The notes beneath the pieces were generated by a model. That model made no database searches, was not told the DNA's origin, and worked only from the letters and a program-made list of their open reading frames with translations. Position numbers and translations under genes: made by a program. A DNA stretch of 46,247 nucleotides, taken from positions 1 to 46,247 of the forward strand of contig JASJCT010000071.1 in NCBI GenBank assembly GCA_030065855.1, read 5' to 3'. This stretch comes from Myxococcota bacterium. GTDB taxonomy: Bacteria; Myxococcota_A; Polyangia; JAAYKL01. Below are positions 40,830 through 46,247 of this stretch, piece by piece. The number at the start of each line of letters is the position of its first letter. Position 1 is the first letter of the stretch.

Positions 40830-43800
40830 ATGGACCAAAGATATTCACTGCTACGCCAGTTAGGATCAGGGGGGCAAGGACAGGTATTTCTGGTTCGGGA
40901 TGAACGGCGACAAGGCCGATGCGTCGTGCTGAAACGGATAGCGAACAACAGCGGCGGATCCGAGGATCTGGCCCTGGAATTCGATCACCTCGCCCGATTG
41001 CGGCACCCGAACTTGGCGCGGGCCTATGATTTTGCCGTTGATGACGAAGGGCCCTATTTCACATCGGAATATGTGGATGGACCAGATATCCTGGCCTGGT
41101 CGCGCACTGCAGACCAGCGCACCGTACTGCAGGCCATGGCCGCTCTTTTGCGCGTTTTGGCAATGCTCCACGACCGGGAGCTCGTTCACGGCGATATCAG
41201 CCCTAACAATGTCCTCGTCACTGGGGTCGGATACGAGGTCGACACACCCAAACTGTTGGACCTTGGGAGCGCGCGCAGGCCAGGTCAATCAGGGGGTGCT
41301 GCCACACCTGCATTTGCAGCACCCGAAGTCATATTAGACAAAGGGCTAAAGATATCGTCTGATCTCTATTCCTTTGGCGTGCTTCTCGCCTGTGCGATGT
41401 TCCGCAAGAGCCCTTTTGGCGAGGGAGATGCTTCAACGCGCCTTGCCAGACAGTTAGAAGGCGAGCTGGATTTGCCAGACCCCTCATTATCGCCCATCGC
41501 AGGTCTTTGCCAAGACCTCATCCAGTTGGATTCCGCGCTTCGGCCAAAGTCAGCCCGAGACACATTGGCCCGACTGGCCAATGCGGCTGGATTCAGCCTG
41601 GGGGTGGACCTGGCCCAGTTACGCGGTGGAGATCTATCCGCGCCCAGTTTCATTGGCCGCCAAGTCGAGTTCGCAGGCCTAATGGCTCTGATCGATAGGG
41701 TGGATAGGGATACTGGTAGCCGGGTAGCCCGCATCCAGGGCGCCTTGGGGAGCGGCAAGTCCGCCCTGCTTTCAGAGGTTACACGGGCAGCCCAGCTCAT
41801 GGGCCTGCGTACTATCGGACGGTTCGGCTCGCCCACATCGTCCGAGGATCTGCTCGGGAGCATTGTTCGGGCTGCCAGTGCAGCCTTCAAATCGAGCCCG
41901 AGTGGACAGATCCTCTCGCCCTGGGCCGGGATGACCGACCCACCCCAAGCCCCGACAATCACCGAATCCTGGCATGAATCTATCTGCTTTGCAGCAGCCG
42001 AGGCTCTTGCGGACATTGCATCGCGTCACCCTGTGCTTGTTATTATCGATGATTTTCACCTGGCCGGCGCCCTGGTACAAACCGTTGCAAGGGCCTTTGC
42101 CCGAGCGCTTTCACCTGATCGACACGCCCGTCCGTCCGCAGTGCTGCTCGTCGCAGGGGATCTAGACGATGGGGGCCAAGATGCTTGGCAAGCCTTGGAA
42201 GGGCCGGTGTTTTCCCTGGGGCCGCTCGACAAGCCTTCGATACAAACCCTGGTTGCCTCGATGCTGCCAGGGATCAGCCACAGCCCAGCACTGGCCGATG
42301 GCGTGTATCTCGCATCCAATGGCATGCCGGGTTTAGCTGAATACTATGTCCGTCAATCTGCCGGGTCCCACCAAAACACGGATATTGAATCGATCGTCGC
42401 GCTGCGGGTGCGCACGATGGAGATGGACGCACAACAGGTGCTCGCGACCTTGGCCGTTGTAGGTGAGGCATATCCTCCTAGCATTCTCGCACATATCGGC
42501 GGGGATAGGGATCGCCTCGATGGGTTATTGAGAGATGGATTTCTCTTGGAATGCAACACACCAGAGGGACCCTATATTCGCGCAACCCATTCCGCGGGGT
42601 TGGCAGCTGTGGATCAGGTGGCGCCGGACGTCATTCAACATTGCGCTAAGAAGTTGGCGAGGCATCTTTCAGCAGGTGGGTCCCTCGCACTGGCAGCTCA
42701 CCTGTGGCAAAAAGCGGGTGAAATGGCCTCGGCTTCCAAGGCATACGCTACCTTGGCCAGCGCCTGTCTCGATCAGGGGGACCTGGCAGGTGCAGGGGAA
42801 TGGTTCGAAAAGGCCCTGTTCAGCAATGATGCAGGACGTGACACTCCGGCCTTAGCTGTCCGAGCGATTGACACCTGGCAGGCCCTGGGTAGATTCGATC
42901 TGGCCCTGCGCGCGGTCCAGCAGACCCAAATGACAGCACATGCCCAGGCATGCCTCCGAGCGGAACTGACCTTTGAGCAGGGGCGCCATCGAGAGGCGCT
43001 TGCCATGGCGAGGGATATCTCCAGTGGGGCAGATACTGATTTGTCCATAGCGCGTGTTATTGCTATGGCCGAGCTGCAGCTGGGTCGTCCTGAGCAGTCA
43101 CTTATCACCTCGAGATCAGCTCTGAAGCAGGCCAGATGCAGTGGAGAAAAAACAGGTGTCGGGGTTGCGCGCCTGGCCCAGGTAGCAGCGCTCGCGTGCA
43201 TTTATTTAGGTAGGGTCGACGATGCACTGCCCTTGCTTGCCGAGGCTGACCGCGAATTTGAGAAGGGCGGCGATGCCGTCGGTAAAATCAAGGTGCTCGC
43301 TGCGCAGGGTATGGTGGCACGTCGCCTGGGACATTTAGTTGAGGCCCATGGGCTGTATGATCAGGCAGTGGATCTTGCTCATCGCATTGGGGATCGCACG
43401 CGTGAAGGCCTGCACTTGCTCAACCGTGCGGCCGTGGCCCTTGTTTCCGGTGATATCAGCGCTGCACATCAAGATTATCTCTTGGCCCTAGATATTGCTA
43501 TTGTGCTCGGCAATGACTTTGCTAGGGCCCAGGTAGAGATTAACTTGGCTGATCTATACTCTGGCGTGGGGGACCAAAAAAGCGCCGTGGAAACCGCCGG
43601 ACATGCCATTGAGCGATGCCGGCGGCTTGGACAGGACCGGTTGGAGACAAGAGCGTCATTGGTGTCGGCCGTGGGCATGCTGCGTGCTGGGGCGTTGCAT
43701 CGGGCCGAACCTAGATTGATCGAGGTGAAGCGAAGGTTCAAGGCATCAGGTGATGATGAGGGCCTGCTGACCGCTGACCTGCATTTGGCCGGGCTCGGGC

Positions 43801-45815
43801 TTGCAAAGAACGATAGTGAAGGAGCACTTCGCATGGCCGAGGATGTGGGCCAGCGGGCAGGGGATCAAAACCGGCAGGGCCAACAGGCGCGCGCCCTGGT
43901 GTTAATGGCTCGGGCTATGGGGCGCTCTGGCCAGAACGTCGACCGCGCCCTATCTCTTCTCGATAAGGCTGAACAGCTATTTGAAGCAGAGCGCCTTCAG
44001 GATGAAATGTGGCGCCTTAAGGTGCATCGCGCCCATCTTCTAGAACAGCTTGGACGCTCTGCCCAGGCCACAGATGCCAGAGACGAGGCCCAGGATATGT
44101 TCGAAAAGGTGCTCGAAAAAGTACCCCCTGACCTCAAGCCGTTTTTCATCAGCTTCGAAGAGGCAGCACGCCTCGATGACCCGGTATGGGCTAAGGATAA
44201 GGCACAATCAACCCACAGATTGGTGCGTGACCTCAACCAGTTAATGGAAATCAATCGCGAGCTGACCCGGGAGCACAATCCCAAACGACTCCTATCGCTG
44301 ATCATGAAATACGCGGTGGAGATCACCGGTGCTGAGCGGGGGATCATCGTCATGCCAAAGGGGGACATTCTGGAGCCGGTTATCGCGCACCAGATTTCCG
44401 ATGCGGTCGATATCAACTTCAGCAGATCTGTGGCAGAAAAAGTTGTCTCAGAAGGGCAGGCGGTCTTGGCCATCGATGCCATGGGGGACGACCGATTCCG
44501 CACCTTTTCGAGCGTACATGCGATGAAGCTCAGATCCATTCTTGTCGTTCCCCTCAAGATTCGGGATCGCGGTATCGGCGTGGTCTATCTGGACAGCCGC
44601 CTCAAGTCAGGTGTGTTTTCAGAGACAGACCGCAGCCTGTTAGAGGCCTTTGGCGATCAGGCAGCGATCGCCCTTGAGACAGCGCGGCTCGTAAGTGAAA
44701 ACGCCCGCCGCTTGGCTGAGTTGCAAGAGGCGAATCAGGAGATTCGGGATCTCACATCAAAGCTCGAGGAAAAATTAGAGCGCAAAGAGGCGACATTGCG
44801 GCGGGTCGGTGCCCTGCTCCAAAAGACCCAGAAGGGCGAGGCAGAACGCCTGAGGAGGGCCGGCATTGTCGGTCGCTCGCCAGCCATGCAGCGGGTGATG
44901 GACATGATCGACCGCATCGCCCTGACCGATGTGCCGATTTACATCTTTGGCGCCTCTGGTACGGGCAAGGAGCTCGTGGCCAAGGCGATCCACGCCCAGA
45001 GTGAGCGGGCCGAGCATCCCTTCTTGCCGGTAAATTGCGGTGCGTTGCCCACCCAATTGCTCTCGAGCGAGCTGTTTGGTCATAAAAAAGGTGCATTTAC
45101 CGGTGCGGTGGGCGATCGGCCAGGCCTATTTCAACTGGCCAACCAGGGTACCCTCTTCCTCGACGAGGTGACCGATATGGATGCTGAGATGCAGGCCCAT
45201 TTGCTCAGGGTGCTTCAGGACGGTATCTTTCGACCGCTGGGCGGGAATGAGGAGATATGGTCAGATGTTCGCATCCTGTCCGCATCCAATCAGGACCTTA
45301 AAGAGGCTGTTGATAGTGGTCGGTTTCGCGAGGATCTCTTTTATCGACTAAACGTGGTTCGGATCGACGTGCCTACGTTGAGCGAGCGGCGAGAGGATAT
45401 TCCACTGTTGGCCGAGCACTTTATTGGGCGCCATTCAGGAAACCGGGTGCCTGATATTTCAAAGGAAGCAATGGATATTTTAATGCAAGCTGACTGGCCG
45501 GGAAACGTGCGGGAATTGGAAAACGAAGTGCTGCGGGCCATGGCACTGGCAACAGCGGGGTGTCCGATCCAACCAGAGGATCTCTCTTCTCGCCTCACCA
45601 GCGAACATTTATACAACAACAACAACAACACATCCCCCTCTGCATTGGGTTCCAAATCTGGAACCTTAAAGGAACGGGTGGACGCATTCGAGCGCCTGGT
45701 TATTCAGCGGGTACTGGCTGAATGCAATGGAAACGCCACCAGCGCCTCCAAGCAGCTGGGTATCAGCCGCGCTGGCCTCTATAAAAAACTCGAAAAGCAC
45801 CAGATCGCTCGGTAG
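40830..45815 (+). CDS. Ser/Thr kinase-ATPase-TPR-GAF-sigma54 activator fusion
   Basis: 1661 residues. Order: kinase domain (1-255; GSGGQGQV, Lys35, HGD 120-122 instead of HRD, DLG 144-146 instead of DFG); STAND/AAA ATPase (from about 272; Walker A near 302-309, GALGSGKS; Walker B VLVIIDDFHLA near 404); many TPR units (about 620-1120); GAF domain (about 1148-1290); coiled coil; sigma54 AAA+ domain (from 1346; GASGTGKE near 1373, GAFTGA near 1420); Fis-type helix-turn-helix at the end. It combines a PknK-like kinase with an enhancer-binding activator, so sensing, protein-protein interaction and transcription are in one chain. An AAC run encodes Asn near 1596. Targets are unknown. Confidence 0.9.
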   Translation: MDQRYSLLRQLGSGGQGQVFLVRDERRQGRCVVLKRIANNSGGSEDLALEFDHLARLRHPNLARAYDFAVDDEGPYFTSEYVDGPDILAWSRTADQRTVLQAMAALLRVLAMLHDRELVHGDISPNNVLVTGVGYEVDTPKLLDLGSARRPGQSGGAATPAFAAPEVILDKGLKISSDLYSFGVLLACAMFRKSPFGEGDASTRLARQLEGELDLPDPSLSPIAGLCQDLIQLDSALRPKSARDTLARLANAAGFSLGVDLAQLRGGDLSAPSFIGRQVEFAGLMALIDRVDRDTGSRVARIQGALGSGKSALLSEVTRAAQLMGLRTIGRFGSPTSSEDLLGSIVRAASAAFKSSPSGQILSPWAGMTDPPQAPTITESWHESICFAAAEALADIASRHPVLVIIDDFHLAGALVQTVARAFARALSPDRHARPSAVLLVAGDLDDGGQDAWQALEGPVFSLGPLDKPSIQTLVASMLPGISHSPALADGVYLASNGMPGLAEYYVRQSAGSHQNTDIESIVALRVRTMEMDAQQVLATLAVVGEAYPPSILAHIGGDRDRLDGLLRDGFLLECNTPEGPYIRATHSAGLAAVDQVAPDVIQHCAKKLARHLSAGGSLALAAHLWQKAGEMASASKAYATLASACLDQGDLAGAGEWFEKALFSNDAGRDTPALAVRAIDTWQALGRFDLALRAVQQTQMTAHAQACLRAELTFEQGRHREALAMARDISSGADTDLSIARVIAMAELQLGRPEQSLITSRSALKQARCSGEKTGVGVARLAQVAALACIYLGRVDDALPLLAEADREFEKGGDAVGKIKVLAAQGMVARRLGHLVEAHGLYDQAVDLAHRIGDRTREGLHLLNRAAVALVSGDISAAHQDYLLALDIAIVLGNDFARAQVEINLADLYSGVGDQKSAVETAGHAIERCRRLGQDRLETRASLVSAVGMLRAGALHRAEPRLIEVKRRFKASGDDEGLLTADLHLAGLGLAKNDSEGALRMAEDVGQRAGDQNRQGQQARALVLMARAMGRSGQNVDRALSLLDKAEQLFEAERLQDEMWRLKVHRAHLLEQLGRSAQATDARDEAQDMFEKVLEKVPPDLKPFFISFEEAARLDDPVWAKDKAQSTHRLVRDLNQLMEINRELTREHNPKRLLSLIMKYAVEITGAERGIIVMPKGDILEPVIAHQISDAVDINFSRSVAEKVVSEGQAVLAIDAMGDDRFRTFSSVHAMKLRSILVVPLKIRDRGIGVVYLDSRLKSGVFSETDRSLLEAFGDQAAIALETARLVSENARRLAELQEANQEIRDLTSKLEEKLERKEATLRRVGALLQKTQKGEAERLRRAGIVGRSPAMQRVMDMIDRIALTDVPIYIFGASGTGKELVAKAIHAQSERAEHPFLPVNCGALPTQLLSSELFGHKKGAFTGAVGDRPGLFQLANQGTLFLDEVTDMDAEMQAHLLRVLQDGIFRPLGGNEEIWSDVRILSASNQDLKEAVDSGRFREDLFYRLNVVRIDVPTLSERREDIPLLAEHFIGRHSGNRVPDISKEAMDILMQADWPGNVRELENEVLRAMALATAGCPIQPEDLSSRLTSEHLYNNNNNTSPSALGSKSGTLKERVDAFERLVIQRVLAECNGNATSASKQLGISRAGLYKKLEKHQIAR

Positions 45816-45830
45816 ACACACAGCAACCCT

Positions 45831-46039
45831 GTGAAGAAAATGGTCTGATAGGGGTGAACAACCCGTTTTCTAGCGAAGAAAACGGCCTGAACACGTTGAA
45901 CCGCCTGTTTTCTAGCGAAGAAAACAACCTGAACACGTTGAACCACCTGTTTTCTAGCGCAGAGAACAGCCTGATCGCATGGCGATCCCCATTTTCTAGC
46001 GAAGAAAACGACCTGATCCATGTGCGCGCCCTGTTTTCT
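45831..46039. repeat. 42-bp tandem hairpin repeat, array 2 (about 5 units)
   Basis: GTTTTCT (ATTTTCT in one unit) recurs at 45865, 45907, 45949, 45991 and 46033, spaced 42 bp. The best unit is CCGTTTTCT-AGCGA-AGAAAACGG (45863-45885), a perfect 9-bp stem. Spacers between stems are themselves repeated (CCTGAACACGTTGAACC), unlike CRISPR spacers. Both strands remain open in one frame each (FSSEEN peptide on plus, FFARKQ on minus). It directly follows the giant kinase gene and relates to the array at 7684-7823. Confidence 0.85.
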
Positions 46040-46080
46040 GGTGTCGATTAGACGCCAAAATCAAGTAACCGCGCCACCAC

Positions 46081-46117
46081 TCAAAAAAAAAAAATAAAAA
46101 AAATATTATTTTTGGAA
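46081..46117. other. AT-rich tract
   Basis: A run of 12 A, then AAAAAAATATTATTTTTGG. It may act as a bent DNA segment or the tail of a terminator for the minus-strand gene end at 46165, in which direction it reads as a T-run. No strong stem precedes it. Confidence 0.35.
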
Positions 46118-46164
46118 TTAACTGGCCAATTTGTCCGAGGCGAGGTAGTGCCTGAGAGGTGAGT

Positions 46165-46247
46165 TCAAGACAGTCGTAGGTTAGAGATATCAAGCTTGAG
46201 TCTGTTGATGCGTTTGATGAGGAGTGCCACTTGGTGGCTTGCATTGG
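46165..46247 (-). CDS. Partial gene end at the window edge, unknown
   Basis: On the minus strand the frame entering at 46247 is open for 26 complete codons to a TGA at 46165-46167, with protein-like sequence ASHQVALLIKRINRLKLDI. The T-rich tract follows 50-80 bp after the stop. The gene continues beyond the window, so its family cannot be judged. Confidence 0.35.
   Translation of the reverse strand, partial: NASHQVALLIKRINRLKLDISNLRLS

Noticed and set aside
45831..46039. CRISPR-like array
   Set aside because: The spacers between hairpins are themselves repeats, no cas genes are present, and the unit length of 42 bp with constant internal sequence does not fit repeat-spacer structure.
45854..46051. 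A 65-residue protein with FSSEEN repeats after the giant kinase gene
   Set aside because: It needs a GTG without a properly spaced ribosome binding site, and the opposite strand is equally open; the repeat structure explains both.

Overview
The window looks like a chromosomal segment of a Gram-negative, predatory or soil/sediment-type deltaproteobacterium, most likely Myxococcota (possibly near Bradymonadia). That placement is an inference from gene content: several lipoproteins with long Asp-Thr linkers, Hanks-type Ser/Thr kinases with PEGA domains, TPR-PEGA proteins, a kinase-ATPase-TPR-GAF-sigma54 fusion, sigma54 response regulators and a MYXO-CTERM-like cysteine motif. No rRNA, tRNA or CRISPR array was recognised.

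Layout. 1-1041 is decayed DNA with three coding-like fragments, followed by a ybiI-type zinc-finger gene. 1478-4848 is a translationally coupled pair, a propeller lipoprotein and an M23-peptidase lipoprotein. 5081-7448 holds a PlsC-type acyltransferase facing a CDP-alcohol phosphotransferase. 7564-7823 is a repeat block. 7824-10202 is a caspase-like, Asp-Thr-rich lipoprotein. It is followed by an orphan ExbD/TolR, a two-domain beta-oxidation enzyme with inverted domain order, and a minus-strand mla operon (MlaE, an MlaF homologue that has lost its ATPase motifs, MlaD, and an envelope protein). 16918-19619 pairs a TPR/double cNMP-binding protein with an orphan type III secretion/flagellar-type ATPase.

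19944-23755 holds surface genes: an Asp-Thr lipoprotein, a beta-barrel protein, two paralogous small basic exported proteins, and a VWA lipoprotein whose 5' end carries an inserted inverted-repeat element. 23948-30089 is a coupled signalling operon: a double-module sensor kinase with weak catalytic motifs, a canonical histidine kinase and a sigma54 response regulator. 30307-36680 has a PEGA-tailed Ser/Thr kinase followed by two tandem copies of a [TPR-PEGA protein + Asp-Thr lipoprotein] cassette. The lipoprotein leaders match but the C-terminal domains differ.

36689-38780 is a nested repeat: an IS1380-family insertion sequence inside a paired-hairpin element inside a larger inverted-repeat element. 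It lies exactly between two convergent gene ends. 38787-40661 is a long KamA-family radical SAM protein. 40830-45815 is a 1661-residue kinase-to-transcription-factor fusion. A second array of the 42-bp hairpin repeat first seen at 7684 follows it.

The recurring themes are envelope lipoproteins on Asp-Thr stalks, phospholipid handling (acyltransferase, CDP-alcohol transferase, Mla), layered phospho-signalling, and small inverted-repeat elements that shape gene ends and one signal peptide.
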